Assembly (NCBI GenBank): GCA_024364735.1
Contig: JAGFNQ010009461.1
Location: 186,001 to 250,000 of the forward strand
Direction of reading: 5' to 3'
DNA length: 64,000 bases
DNA from: Boesenbergia rotunda
Taxonomy: Eukaryota; Streptophyta; Magnoliopsida; Zingiberales; Zingiberaceae
Positions within the stretch are counted from its first letter, which is position 1; each line of letters begins with the position of its first letter. Below the pieces are notes generated by a model. That model did not search any database. It had not been told where the DNA came from and saw only the letters and a program-made list of their open reading frames with translations. Positions 44,704 through 56,242 of this stretch are shown piece by piece. Both the position numbers and the translations under genes were made by a program.

Positions 44704-44748
44704 CAAACTTCAAAAACAGAAGCTCCACAAGCAACAGACATAAAATTT

Positions 44749-46727
44749 TGCAGAAACGTAAACTAATTTACGTATTACCTCGCGTAACTCGAAGGAAGGG
44801 ACGAGATCCAACCGTAAGCGTCCCTTGGAAGCTCCGCCTCTATTCGCGTCCACGCCGAGTATCTTTGGGATAACTTCGCAAAGCCACGAGTTTCGTGTTC
44901 TCGAGAACTACTAGATTCTTCGAGAACGCGACGAGAAAAACCAAGAGAGAAGTCGGAAGACTAACCACAAAAGGATGGCCGGAATCAAAATTTCGGCGAA
45001 GCAAAAGAAGATGCTTGCGGCAAAAGATCCTTCTTGGGGCTGGTTGGCGCACGGCAAGAAGGGGAGAAGAGAAGGAGAGAAAGAGAGGGAGAGAGCCTAT
45101 GTCTTCATCACTTCGATTATTTTCCAAGCCTTGCCTTGGGTCCTTTATATAGTGGCCTCTCAACCATCAAGCCTCTCAAATATGGAATAACTTATTCCAT
45201 TATGCCAAGTTTGATTTTATATCATGGTTAAAATCATATTTTAATTCATGATAAAAAATCAATCAAGTCTCTTTTCTCTTATGGAATAAATTTCCTTATC
45301 ATGGTAAATCAATCCATGATTGATTTTATAAAATAAACCAATCCATGGTTCATTTTAATTTCCATGAAAAATAAACCAAACCTTGGTTTATTATATAAAA
45401 AATTTATATCATCCAACAAACCACACTTGGTTTATTTTATAATTTGAACCAAAAACTTGGTTCTCTCCCTTTGTTGTGGCCGGCCAAGCAATGAGGATGG
45501 AGGCCCTCTTTGGCCGGCCCATCCAAGCCACACCCCAATGAATTAAACTTATTTAATTCATCTATTAAGTCTTCAAAAGACTTAGCCATTTTACGCTCTC
45601 GATGCGTCTCTGAAAAATTCAGATTCGACTTATCGTTTGGCTCAACCAAACCTAATCTCTCTTGATTAGAAAATCTAATTTTCAACTCGTTTTAAATCCC
45701 TCGGATTACTCGTAGTGTGTGTGACTAAATAGGCTTTCGATTTATATTGGCCGTCTATAATTAATCATTTATAGAACGATCATGAGTGGCACCTAGTAGT
45801 ACATCATGATCCCCAATTAATCAAAAGATCAACGGTTGACCTTAGAAATAATTCTGAAACCCTTCAGCAACTATAATGAATCGTGCCCCATTCCCTTCAC
45901 CATCTTATACCCACTTGGTTCAGGACATGGTCTATGTGTGTCAGTCCCCACTAGGCTGACTACGTCACACCTAGCCCAAGTAACGTTTTCTCGTCCTACG
46001 GATTCTAATTACTCTCATGTATTTAAGAGATTTATACACTAAACATGTCATACTCTGGCCAGAAGCTTCGAGTAACAATCCGACGATAGGCCTCGGGTAT
46101 ACATCTCCTCGCAAGGAGTGGTCAATCCTTTGTAGGATGTTCAAACATCTTCGGGCACTTCGGCTTATACCCAATCATCCTGGGTCCACACCTCCTTAGA
46201 GATGCTTGCTTAAGATGTCAAAGTATAAGTCTCCATGACCAAGATGACTTGAACACCGCAAGTCAAAGGAACATCGCACTTAAGCTGCAGTAAGAACTTC
46301 ATTGACATATCTATATGTAGACTATCATATAAAATTTTACAGTCAGTCACTCCAATGAACTAGTTCCCTTAACTAGCATTCATGTTTATCTCCGAACATC
46401 TCAATGTCACCAGCCAGTGAGAATCAGCTGATTAGAGAATAACCCATGCTAGTCTCAACAGAATTGATAGTGTCCGTTTTTATCAATTCATCGACTAGGG
46501 ACAATTTCAATATTTCACAATTGCACATGTAGAGATAATCACTAGTTGTGAATTCATCACAAATTCTCTCATGCTGTGAATTGTATTGCGGACATTCAGT
46601 AAATGAGTTTAAGATCCCAATCAAATACACAAACATGTATACTCAAATAGTGAATATTCATTTATTAAAATAAATGATTACAATTATAAGGTGATTGCCT
46701 TAGGACACTTTTCTCATATCACTAACA
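44749..46727 (-). mobile_element. Solo LTR H in element C
   Basis: On the minus strand it begins TGTTAGTGATATGAG and ends CGTTTCTGCA. The flanks show an A/T-rich 5-base duplication, AATTT at 44744-44748 and A(A)TTTT at 46727-46732; the exact register is ambiguous by one base. About 2 kb with no internal domain. The right-hand 860 bases match window positions 1-870. Frames inside it are not treated as genes. Confidence 0.75.
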
Positions 46728-46733
46728 ATTTTT

Positions 46734-47560
46734 ACCAGATCGCTAGTAATGAAACAACAAGCAATTCCATGATATGAAAGATCATTGTTAAACATGTAAG
46801 CAATTATGACGCATGAACATGCATATTGAAAAGAAACAACTCAGTTTGACAGATCCCCCAAAGTTGAAGCGATAAATATGCTTCGGAGATGTAATTTGAA
46901 AAACATTAACCTCAAATTCATGCAAAAATAAGAGAAAAAAGAGAACAGAACGTTATTTCAAGAGCTCAGAAAGAGAAGAAAAAAATGAAAAATTTGCCTC
47001 ATACCAGTTGATGGGTGAAAGTCGTTCCCTCAACCCGCCCTCTGAGATATTCTCCTTATCGTCACAAAGGAGCCACCTTTCCCATCCATCTCCCCCTCGG
47101 CCACCTCCCCGACTCAAAGCCCCGAGTTGTCTGCAGAAAACAAATCCATCGCCATCTCATTCACCCTTCCCTCGAGGACCAAATACAACATCAACCTAGG
47201 GCAGACCTGTTGGTGGGCAGACGGCGTGGTGGGGAGGAGCGCTGCGCGTGGGGAGGTGCTCGCGCAGCCCAGACCACGTTGGTGGAGGTGCGCTGGTTGA
47301 AGCCGCTCGCGTAGGGGGAGGGGCTTGCGTAGGTACAGGGGCCTGGTGGAGGTGCGTTGGAGGCACTCGCGTAGGAGGGGCGATCGAGCAGGGAAGCAGG
47401 CTGCGATTTAGGTTTTCGTGTGCTGGCGCGGGCGAGCGAAAAATTTAGGGTTCGTGGTGGTATTTGCTCGATCGCGCGGAGAAGGAGTCTTTGTTCACGA
47501 GAAAAAGTTTAATTAAACAAATTTAAAAAAAATAAATTATCTATTTTAATAAGAAAATCT
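46734..47560 (-). other. Right interior of element C, possible 5' leader
   Basis: Continues element C after solo LTR H. At 46995-47500 it turns GC-rich, with repeated CTCGCGTAGG-type words. Read on the minus strand this block would sit upstream of the captured exons at 22 kb, consistent with a promoter/leader exon at the 5' end of a minus-strand transcript. No frame was accepted as coding. Confidence 0.35.
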
Positions 47561-47715
47561 TTAAGTTTATATGACATTTATAAATGTGTCATGATAGGAG
47601 GTTTAATCAGATATTTTATTTATAAAATATTTCTATTTTAATAAGTGTCATTATAATTAGTTTATAATGACATTTACTATTAAGTGTCATAAAGTAAATG
47701 TCACAATAGGTCTTT
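47560..47715. repeat. Right subterminal repeats of element C
   Basis: Short GACATTT / AAATGTC / AAGTGTCAT motifs in both orientations mirror the left subterminal array and run up to the terminal TTTTTTCTTGTAGTG. Confidence 0.8.
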
Positions 47716-47869
47716 TTTCTTGTAGTGACGTTTGTTCAAGCGGTCGGTCGAATCGGTTAGCACGATGATGAAACGGTCGTTTGGGAAATTGTTCTCCATT
47801 CGGATTGAAAATTTTAATCCGTAGACATAGAGAGGTTTCCCATGCGCGGCCCGGAACCCAACAAGTTTT

Positions 47870-48345
47870 AATTAATTAATTAATTTTTTAATTAATCATG
47901 TTAATTAATTAATTTTCTTAATTAATTAACTTCTTAATTATGTTAATTATTTAGGATTAAGTTCTATTTAATTAAGGTTTGTTTGGTTAATTAATTGGAT
48001 AATAATTTAAGATCGTAATTTGATTCCTGTTGTTTGATTAATTAATTGGATAATAATTTAGGGTTCTGTTTGATTAAGTTCTATTTGATTAAGGTATATT
48101 TGATTAATTAATTGGATAATAATTTAGGATCCTATTTTGATTAAGTTCTATTTGATTAATTAATTGGATAATAATTTAGGATTTTGTTTGATTAAATTTT
48201 ATTTAAGTAAGGTCTGCTTGATTAATTAATTGGATAATAATTTAGGATCCTAATTTGATTAAGTTATGTTAGATTAATTACTTGGATAATAATTTAGGGT
48301 TTTGTTTGATTAAGTTCTGTTTGATTAATTAGTAAGCGATTAATT
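47870..48345 (+). repeat. AT-rich tandem repeat in element A
   Basis: About six units of 50-75 bases built on GATTAATTAATTGGATAATA followed by ATTTAGG and TTTGATTAAGTTCTATTT, from about 47965 to 48340, preceded by pure TTAATTAA runs. Probably lies in an intron or leader of element A. Confidence 0.75.
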
Positions 48346-48386
48346 TGCTAGTATCCTAATTAAATATTTTTTGTTATTAGAATACA

Positions 48387-50455
48387 ATGTATGCGAACAA
48401 GGCATGGATGTAAAATAGGTCAGATAATAGATTTATCCACGAAGAATTTTTTGTTAGAGTTGAAGAATTTGTGAACTTTGCAAAGTATCATCCTGAGTGT
48501 TTGAATGACGCCGAAATTATCGAGGTTGAATGGCTAACTAGAGGAAATTATCGAGGTTGAATATCGAGCGTTACCTTTCAAAATATGTGTATTGTTCAGG
48601 TATTCTTGGTATGATCCAACTCCAAGGACGGGCACCAAGAAACATCGTTTATATAATTTAGTTGAGGTTAATTCAACCAAAAGATTCAACAAGTTTAAAC
48701 CTTTTATCTTTGCGGTTCAAGCTGGTCAAGTATTTTATCTTGAGTACCCAACTAAGAGAAGATAACCAAGTGAATGTCTGGTTGTTTGTCAAATTAAGCC
48801 TGGGTCAAGCATTGAAAAGCCAGATACGACAACTATCCAAACCCCGATGCTTATCAAAATGAAGAAGTTATAATGAACTCCGTTGATTCAGAATTACAAT
48901 CAGCATCACAATTACTTATAGATGATAATGTCTCTTATGAGGGAATAGATGATGGAGAGATATCTAGCAGTGAGGAGGTTGATGTATCAACAGAGTCAAG
49001 CGATGAAAACTTACATGTTAATTTAGTTCCATCGGAAAAAGATCAAGCAATTAAATATTGAATATTACTAGTTGTTTGGATTTCATCTTCGTTGATACTA
49101 GTTATTTGTATTTTATCTTCGTTGATACTAGTTGTTTGTATTTCATCTAGTATTATGATTTCGGCATTTTATAGTCATGCAGTTGGGACAGAGACCACGT
49201 GGTGACAAGATCACTTTGAGAGTAGTGGGTGACTGGTATGTCAATATGTAATTCCTATATATTTCAGGTCAATATTTGCTAATGTATGATATTTTTGCAA
49301 CAGCTTTATCCCAGACGGTCACCTGGTCTCAGCATACATTACAAAAAAAATTCAAAGAACGATTGTCCTCGACTGTTACCACATGGGGTCATATAGAGTA
49401 ACATATGAGGAATTTTTATTATGGTGAAGTTTTTGTAAGTAGTTTAGATATATATTTAATTTAATGTTAAAATTAACATGATACTAAACCTTTCTTTTTT
49501 TTGTACAGAAGAGATATATTTGGGAGGAGGGTCAAGAGGAGGAATTGAAGAAAACCTAGAACGCCTATTGTTCCAAGTTGTACATAGCCATGTTATTCAA
49601 GTGGAGAAAGAAGGCAAATAGACCTTCTGAGGTCCCTAAGACAATTTGGGCAGCATGGAGAGTAGTCTGGGATGCCTAGCATTGGAAAGATAATGATGCG
49701 ATTACTTGAGCCAATCGCAACTCGGAGCTTGCTGGCCCCAGTACAGGATCCACGAAACACACTACTGGATCCCGTTCGATTGTCTAGCATATCACTAACT
49801 TGGTAAGTTTTTATTTAGGTTATAATAAACATTCCTTATGTTTTTGGATATATTTAAACATTGTATTTTCTGTATAAAAGCTGCTGAGTTACAGATACCT
49901 CCCACTAGTTGAGAGGTATTCATCAAAACTCATAAGAAAAAAGATGGGTCATTTGTTGATCGACACTCCTTAGCAATTCATGTAAGTATATTAACTATAG
50001 TATATTTTTTTTGACATTTTATAGAGATTAATTTAATTCTTATTTCACAGGAAGCAATTACCACTAGAGTTGCAGAGGCGTCTCAGCCTGTTGTAGAGGG
50101 GGAGGATTCACAGTCTCTATCCAACGACCAAGTGAATGATATTTATTATGATGTCATCGATGGAAGGAGGAAGATCGTCCTATACGGTCTAGGCTCTCAG
50201 GAAAAAATCACATATAATTAGATGAGAGCTACAGTAGTTAGGGGACGTTCAAATTCCTCCTCCTCCTCATCCTCTAGTGAGGTTCATCAATTTTGAGAGG
50301 AGAATGATGCTCTGCAGACTCGACTCACGATAATGGAGACAACGTGGGCCGAGAAGGACACAGAGAGAGATGCAGAGCTGAGGGAACTGTGGACCCGTTA
50401 GGCACACACTGAGGCGTTAGTGCGTCACATGCAGCTTTTGCAGTAACCCTATCGT
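48387..50455 (+). pseudogene. Broken CACTA transposase gene remnants of element A
   Basis: Segments in order: from an ATG at 48387, MYANKAWM, a stop, then FFVRVEEFVNFAKYHPE, which matches the transposase-associated N-terminal region of CACTA Tnp2-like proteins. Next, 48590-48860 reads WYDPTPRTGTKKHRLYNLV and VQAGQVFYLEYPTKR, a DUF4216-like C-terminal region. The DDE core and DUF4218 expected between them are missing. Finally 49300-50450 holds Ptta/En-Spm (TnpA-type) pieces such as THKKKDGSFVDRHS and YGLGSQEKITYN. Many stops and frame changes; non-functional. Confidence 0.7.
49070..49160 (+). repeat. Short tandem repeat in element A
   Basis: Three units of about 35 bases built on GATACTAGTTGTTTGTATTT and CATCTTCGTT. 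Confidence 0.75.
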
Positions 50456-51224
50456 CTATGACACAGATGCCCACCCCTCCTTGTTTTGAGTCTCAGGAGA
50501 CACAGGATCCTGAGAATACCCTAGATGAGTAGAGACATTTTTGTGATATGTTATATTTTTTCTCTATATTTAAAAATCAAATTATTATACTATTAGGTTT
50601 GTTATTATATGCATCACTAAATGTTTCTTAATTATTTGTTTATTTTCATTTACAGATTCTACATTATCAAAATTGAATTTAGACATTGATTTGGTTGAAA
50701 GGTATGTATATTTAGATATTTTATATATCGTTAAATATTATTTAGATTTTGAATATCACTTACGTACGATGACTAGTTATGTTTTTTCTTAAATTACTTT
50801 ATAATTGTATTTTATTTTTATTTATATCGTTTCTCTTCTTTTATGCAGGAATGCTATTCTTTTTGATCCAGTTTTGATATGTTTGTCTTCTACTAGACTC
50901 AGTGTTTATGTTTGTATTCACTACTGTTTTTTAGTTATGAATTTGATACATGTGTTTTTGGATTGACTCTAGTTTTACGATATATATTGACTACTATTTT
51001 TGGATATGAATATGATGTGTTTGGATATGGATTTTGAATATGTATTTCATACATGTGTTTGGATATGTATTTTGTATGTATGTATTGCATGTGTTTGGAT
51101 ATGAATATTATTGTTTTGTATGTACTTTATTTGGATATTTATTGTGTTGTTATTTGAATATATTCGTATGTATTGAATGTAAATATGGGAAGGAGAAAAG
51201 AGGAGAAAGGATGCTGGAAAAATT

Positions 51225-51605
51225 TTAGAAATTAGCGACGAATTTTTTCTAAATCTGTCGCTAATAGCGACGAAATAGTCAATATTCCATTGCTATGATT
51301 AATCCATACAATATCCGTCGCAAATAGCGACGAATATTTGACTTTCCGTCGCTAATTACGATAAATTAACGACGGATCTTTTTTATTCCGTCGTTATTAA
51401 TTAGTCTTGTACACGTCACCCCTGGTTCTAGTATTTTGCGACGGGGGTTATGTATCCGTTGCTATTTGCGACGGATTATTTATTTAAATTCCGTCGCTAA
51501 TAGCGACAGATAGTACAAAATCTGTCGTTATCGTCGACTGCGACGACGCGACGGCCGACGATGTTGTTTCCATCGCTATTACCGTTTAGTGACGGAATTG
51601 GTCCG
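51225..51605. repeat. Right subterminal repeats of element A
   Basis: At least six copies of CCGTCGCTAATAGCGACGG-type near-palindromes (about 51230, 51262, 51312, 51345, 51460, 51492, 51600), mirroring the left end. Confidence 0.8.
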
Positions 51606-51764
51606 TCGCTATTAACTGATATTTTTGTTGTGATCAGTCGATTTTATCCGTTTATGAATCGATTTTGTCCAAATACTCAAGGTGGTAAAAAGGCGATTCA
51701 CTCGATCCCAACATCTCCGCCAACCCGTCCCAGGGCCAACATGGAGGAGGTAAATCACCGGGGC

Positions 51765-52683
51765 TGATCCCGACCGTAGTTCGGTCAGCCCGCCTGGCGC
51801 CACGTCAGAGTAGAGGCGAGATGGGGGGCATCGAATAGCTCAGGATAGCAATCAGGTTGATATCGCCCGACCCGACCTGGCCTACAGTTGGGCCGCGGAT
51901 GACCAATCCTGACCCAAGCATACCTGGCGTCAATGGAGGCCCAATGGGCGAGCCAACGAAGGCCCAACATGAAGAATCCCCGAGCCGGGGAACCCCCGAG
52001 TCCCCGGCTACCCGACCCTGAGATAGGTCGGGTGTCGCAGGGCCGAGCGCCTCCTCACTCAATCATAATGACCATAGGGCCCGAATCCACTTGGCGCCGC
52101 CGAACCATGCTCCCCAAAAGAAGATGATCGTAACCCTCAGGAACGCCCACTCACTCTCTGACAGCACACAAGCAGAAGTAGTACGGGGTCGGCACGGAAC
52201 TGACACACTTCAGGTCCAAATCGGGTATCTCGCTGAAACCATGATCCTCCTGTCATCCCGTACCATGACCACTTGCATTCACGTCAGGCAGAGCGGCGCC
52301 TAACGACGCACGTCGGCGGGCCGACAGTGCCCCTTACCTTATTCGGGCATGTAATACCTTACCCTGCCGCTACTGGCCACGCCCTACCCTGCTCTCGCTT
52401 ACGACAGGGGCGACAGACGGGGCAGAAGCTGCCGGCTCCCTCGACTATATAAGCCCCTTCGCTCCCTGTCGCACAGGTATGCCCAATAATATTTTCTTCT
52501 ACTGTTCCATTGTTTTCTCTTCTATCGAGGACTGACTTGACCGTCGGAGGGCCTTGCCGGGGACTTTTTCCGACGGATTTGCTAACGGTCATTCTCTCGC
52601 AGATCGGAGTTGGTATCCGCAGCTCGTAGCCCTCGGGGGACCACTTCGCTCTTGGGAGTTCACCTCACTTCGCGATAGGATCA
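51765..52683 (+). mobile_element. Solo LTR M (probable Gypsy)
   Basis: 919 bases, TGATCCCGACC...GATAGGATCA, with a perfect 5-base duplication GGGGC (51760-51764 and 52684-52688). It has a CTATATAAGCC promoter box at about 52444 and a downstream GGACTTTTTCCGACGGATT. Related, in inverted orientation, to 58559-59574. No internal domain. Confidence 0.82.
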
Positions 52684-52737
52684 GGGGCTATTAGCTCAGA
52701 TGTTGTGGCTAGTGCGTGAGGAGGATAGACACATTAA

Positions 52738-52965
52738 GGGGACGTTTGGTTTGAGTCATTTTCCATTTTCATTTTCCAGGAAACCGCATTTTCTAGTTTT
52801 CTGGAAAATGACTTTTTTTCATTATCCAGTTTTCCAGAAAACGTTATGTTTTTTTCTGGAAAACAAAGCTGGAAAATGCAAACCAAACATGTTTTCCAGA
52901 AAATCACATTTTCTAAAGAAAATGAAAATGGAAAACATACTGGAAAATACAAACCAAACGCCTCC
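52738..52965. mobile_element. Tourist-like (PIF/Harbinger) MITE
   Basis: 228 bases with inverted ends GGGGACGTTTGGTTTG and CAAACCAAACGCCTCC and a TAA target duplication (52735-52737 and 52966-52968), the PIF/Harbinger signature. The inside repeats TTTTCCAGAAAA-type words that extend the inverted repeat through most of the element. Confidence 0.88.
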
Positions 52966-53059
52966 TAACTTTGTTAAATTTTAACTTTCAAATCTTATGA
53001 TGATAATACTCATGTATTAATAATGAATTCATCGTGTGTGGACGATTTTGCCCAAATTA

Positions 53060-53600
53060 CTTAAAGAAACATATTGAATTCTGCATTCGATCTTCGAATA
53101 TGTCTTTCTCGAGGTGGCATTCGATCTTCAAACGTGTCTTCTCGGTGCATGAGAAGGTGTGGTGCTTAGTTCGTTCGATCCTACTGGTAAGAGCAGGAGA
53201 GTAGTGCCTGAATTTTTTTTTTTAAATTTGTATTTTAACTTACGATATATCATTTAAAATTTTATTTTGATAATTAATAATTTAATTATAGTATTAAAAA
53301 GTAAAATGAAAAAAAATTAAGTGTTCATATAAGGTACAGACAAAAGTGCGACAGAACTACGTTGTTGGTGGTCATCTAAATTTTTTTCTGTGTTTAATTT
53401 TTTTTATATTTAATATTATAATATAATTTTTAAATTTTAAAGATAAAAATTCTAAAGGGTATATCTATAAAGTAAAACAAAAATTACAAAAAAAAAGTTG
53501 AAATGCTGTCCTTATAGGTATGATCGAACGTACCATGTCTCATGGATAGAATCGAACGAATCTTTTGAGACCTGGGCTCCGGGAAATTTAGAATGAGAAG
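53060..53600. other. AT-rich stretch, no gene
   Basis: Low-complexity intergenic sequence. A doubled segment with TCGATCTTC AAACGTGTC-type wording occurs at 53090-53140. Nothing else supported. Confidence 0.45.
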
Positions 53601-53624
53601 GGTGAAGATTTAACCTTTTAGATG

Positions 53625-53862
53625 AATTAATATTGGATTAGATAAATTTAAGATTATCGATTTTATCCCATGAAAGTTTTTTATCAGGCATCAAGATCAA
53701 TCAAAAAGCGTTCGCGGTGGATAATCTAGAAGCCTAACGTCTCAAGATTCGCGCTTCATTTGATGAAAAAATTTCTATAAAATATATCATAGTTGAGAAT
53801 CGAATTGTAAATGTTTGAAATAATGATTAATTATTCTACCACTGTACTATAACTCCAAACGC
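53625..53862 (-). repeat. SINE-like family S, copy 1
   Basis: Aligns with other S copies through TTATCGATTTTATCCC, GCGTTCGCGGTGGATAATCT and CTATAAAATATATCATAG blocks. The minus strand has a pol III box-B-like TACAATTCGATTCTC near the head (about 53800-53815). Old and diverged; no target-site duplication found. Confidence 0.5.
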
Positions 53863-53984
53863 TCCTGTTAAATTAATTAAGGAGACACAGGAAGAAGCCG
53901 ATCAAAGCGATAATTGATGATGTCCATTAGCCCTTATGAAAAGGACGTGATATTGGGGTTTTTAGCCCTTCTGAAAACAAAATA

Positions 53985-54208
53985 AAAAAAAACAAAAATG
54001 ATGAATCTGAGTCATCGATTCCATTTTAAATTTTTTATCAATCATCAGCATAAATTAAAAAATATTCATGATGAAAGATCTAGAAGCCCAACGTTTAATG
54101 ATTCGCATCCCATTTTATATAAAAAAAATTCAATAAAATATGTCATAGCTGAAATCGAACTACGAATATATGAGATGACGTCTAGTCATCTTACTGCTAC
54201 ACTATAAC
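53985..54208 (-). repeat. SINE-like family S, copy 2
   Basis: Same block order as copy 1 (TTTTTTATCAATCATCAGC, GATCTAGAAGCCCAACG, TATGTCATAGCTGAAATCG). An A-rich tract at the left (53983-53997) is the position of the tail on the minus strand. Confidence 0.5.
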
Positions 54209-54271
54209 TCTGAGTGCACGGGGTCTTTCCCAAATGAGCGGTTAGTAACGGTGGTCCACCATCGTTCTAAA

Positions 54272-54510
54272 AAATAATTAACGAGGTTAGATAATTGTAA
54301 ATCTCAAACAATTGGTCCAGGCCCACGGAAGTTTCCCATCTATCGTCAAGATAAATTGGAAAGCGCTCATGTCGAACAGTGTAGAAATCCAACTTCCCAA
54401 GATTCATATCCCATTTTAAAAAATCTATAAAATATATAATAATTAAGAATCAAATAATAAATATTTAAGATGATAAGTTATCTTTTCATTGTAACATAGT
54501 TCATGCAACT
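54272..54510 (-). repeat. SINE-like family S, copy 3
   Basis: A full-looking copy from the AATAATTAACGAGG tail to the tRNA-like head. It is flanked by a 19-base imperfect direct repeat, GTCCACCATCGTTCTAAAA / GTCCACCATGATTCTAGAA (54253 and 54512), as expected for a target-site duplication. Confidence 0.65.
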
Positions 54511-54534
54511 CGTCCACCATGATTCTAGAAGGGA

Positions 54535-55190
54535 AATAATTAATAATGTCACAATGAGAGTCTTTAATCTTGGACAAAAAATCTATTGCTTAAAAATAGA
54601 AACGTAACTCCAAATGTCACAGTGGGCATCAAAAGATATCTCTTTAAAAAAAAAATCAAAACGATATTCTTTCGATAATTTTATCTCTAAAATGTCCTTT
54701 GACCCGATGCGATTGTAGTAGCCACTTAGGATGAATTTAAAATTTAATTTTTAAAGTTTATATAATGTAAAAGTAACCAAAAATCTATTACAATGGGTAA
54801 AAGTTATTCACAAACTGTTACAACATATTTAGGAGAAATTTAAATTTTAAAATTTATTTTAAAATATTATTTACTAACTTATCAAAATTATTTAAAATTC
54901 ATTAAAATTATTTTAAAACAGTTATGTAGGTTATTATATAACTGCTATAGCCTTAAAGTATTAAACTCTAGACATACCATAAATGTGTTATAACCGCGAT
55001 GGGATAGTATTCACACAATATAAATTTTAAATTCTAAACCTTTAATTCATTATACCATAACTATGTTATAACCGCGACGGGTAGTATCCACACAATATAA
55101 ATTTTAAATTCTAACTTTAAATTCGTTATAGTAGTCATTAGATAATTTTTATACATCATAATAATTACTAGTAATTATTACAATAACACT
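54535..55190. other. AT-rich stretch with a tandem duplication
   Basis: No gene. A 69-base segment containing ACCGCGATGGGATAGTAT / ACCGCGACGGGTAGTAT and ACACAATATAAATTTTAAA is duplicated in tandem at about 54972-55110. Confidence 0.55.
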
Positions 55191-55192
55191 AA

Positions 55193-55397
55193 GGGGTGCT
55201 TGGTATATATTTGAATGGTAATAGATTTTGATTGAATGATTTATGGGTTTAGTGATAACCTAGTGGGGATTATGAAATCAAAGGTATCATATTTTTATTT
55301 TGATTCCAATTCTCGTATATCAAACATCATAAATGGAAATTAAATAGATTTGATTCTCATTTCCGTCTTTTAAATCTGTTTATTATTAAGCGTCCCC
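55193..55397. mobile_element. Tourist-like MITE, older copy
   Basis: About 205 bases with imperfect inverted ends GGGGTGCTTGGT and ATTAAGCGTCCCC and flanking triplets TAA (55190-55192) and TGA (55398-55400). The arms carry complementary GATTTTGATT / ATTTGATTCTCATT segments. The triplet mismatch and end divergence suggest age. Confidence 0.6.
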
Positions 55398-55400
55398 TGA

Positions 55401-56242
55401 GTTAAGAGGTGCTATCTGAATAAATTCATTCATGGGATGCCCATAATTTTTTTGATTTAATCAATTTGATGTTTCTCAAGACGCCCTTTTCATTCCTGTC
55501 CAAACTTATTCTTTGGTCCAAGAGGGATTGAGCATCCAAATTCTACTGTTTTAAATATCATGGTATAAATAAGTGAAATTGATTTTACATATTTTTATCG
55601 TAATATAGTTCCGACAGTATGATATACTTTGTATTTTTTTAAAAAATAAGAGTATAGATAAACATAAAGTGCATGTTTGTTCTCACGCAAAATATTATTT
55701 TAATTTTTAAAAATTCAAGATTTATGTTGCACAATTCGTTATAAAATTTAATGACTGCAGTGCACAAAACAGTTTCAAAAGCTTTAAATAATGACACATT
55801 CAGTTAAACATTGTTTAATTCGTAGCATCTCCCATTAAAAGAAAAATGATTAATGAGATTTTTCAATACCAATCCCTTCTCATAGAAATTTTCTATCGGC
55901 CGCCAAAGCATCTCCCATTCAGAATCTAGCACCAATTGAGAAGATATTGGAACATCAAAGGCTACACACATTAAACATCAAAGGTTACACTAATTAACAC
56001 GCTAATTTTATAGGCATTATATGAATTCATTCACTCATATCATGCGTGCGTTAAATATCATTTTTTTTAAAAAAATATACATATAAATAGATATTTAGCG
56101 CATAACACTGTAATAATACTACGATCGAATCTCATTGGACTTTTTTTTTAATATTAAGTCCCCTTATTTAGTTGTTAATTAATTACCGACGATCATTAAT
56201 TAATAACCATCTTGATTAAATCTCTACTCCTCCCTAATCAGA
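55401..56242. other. AT-rich stretch downstream of DREB1 gene
   Basis: No gene. The part next to 56242 should hold the DREB1 3' untranslated region. An AAAGCATCTCCCATT and ATCAAAGG-TTACAC duplication occurs around 55825-55995. Nothing else supportable. Confidence 0.45.

Larger units (their letters stand above)
20472..47727 (-). mobile_element. Element C: CACTA transposon with captured host exons
   Basis: Terminal inverted repeats CACTACAAGAAAAAA (left) and its complement TTTTTTCTTGTAGTG (right) are the classical En/Spm-type ends. The flanking triplets are ACA (20469-20471) and ACG (47728-47730), a 3-base duplication with one change. Subterminal regions (20485-21060 and 47560-47715) are packed with short GACATTT / AAATGTC motifs in both orientations. 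Its own sequence is about 4.9 kb once nested elements D and H are removed. No transposase was seen, so it is non-autonomous. Minus-strand exons resembling ASHR3 lie at 21913-22398. Confidence 0.88.
18818..47863 (+). mobile_element. Solo LTR B, split by CACTA element C
   Basis: Starts TGTTAGGATG (18818) and ends GGAACCCAACA (47863) with a perfect 5-base duplication AGTTT (18813-18817 and 47864-47868). Its own sequence is 18818-20471 plus 47728-47863, about 1.79 kb, with no internal retrotransposon domain. The class is uncertain; the ends suit Copia. It was intact when element C inserted. Confidence 0.85.
18326..51632 (+). mobile_element. Element A: CACTA-like DNA transposon, outermost nest layer
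   Basis: Inverted ends CACAATAAAAA (18326) and TTTTTGTTGTG (to 51632) are flanked by a perfect 3-base duplication ATC (18323-18325 and 51633-51635). Both ends hold arrays of the near-palindrome GTCGCTAATAGCGAC. Its own sequence is about 4.2 kb (18326-18817 plus 47869-51632); the rest is nested insertions. On the plus strand it keeps remnants of CACTA proteins: a transposase-associated N-terminal segment, a DUF4216-like segment and a Ptta/En-Spm (TnpA-type) segment, all broken by stops. The DDE transposase core is missing, so it is a non-autonomous deletion derivative. Confidence 0.85.
51677..53018 (-). repeat. Dispersed repeat family X, copy 2, doubly interrupted
   Basis: The family X sequence is split by solo LTR M (51765-52683) and by a Tourist-like MITE (52738-52965). 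The remaining pieces (51677-51764, 52689-52737, 52969-53018) join to one copy matching 61026-61215. A direct repeat CGATTTTGTCCAAATAC / CGATTTTGCCCAAATTAC flanks it (51660 and 53043). Confidence 0.65.
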
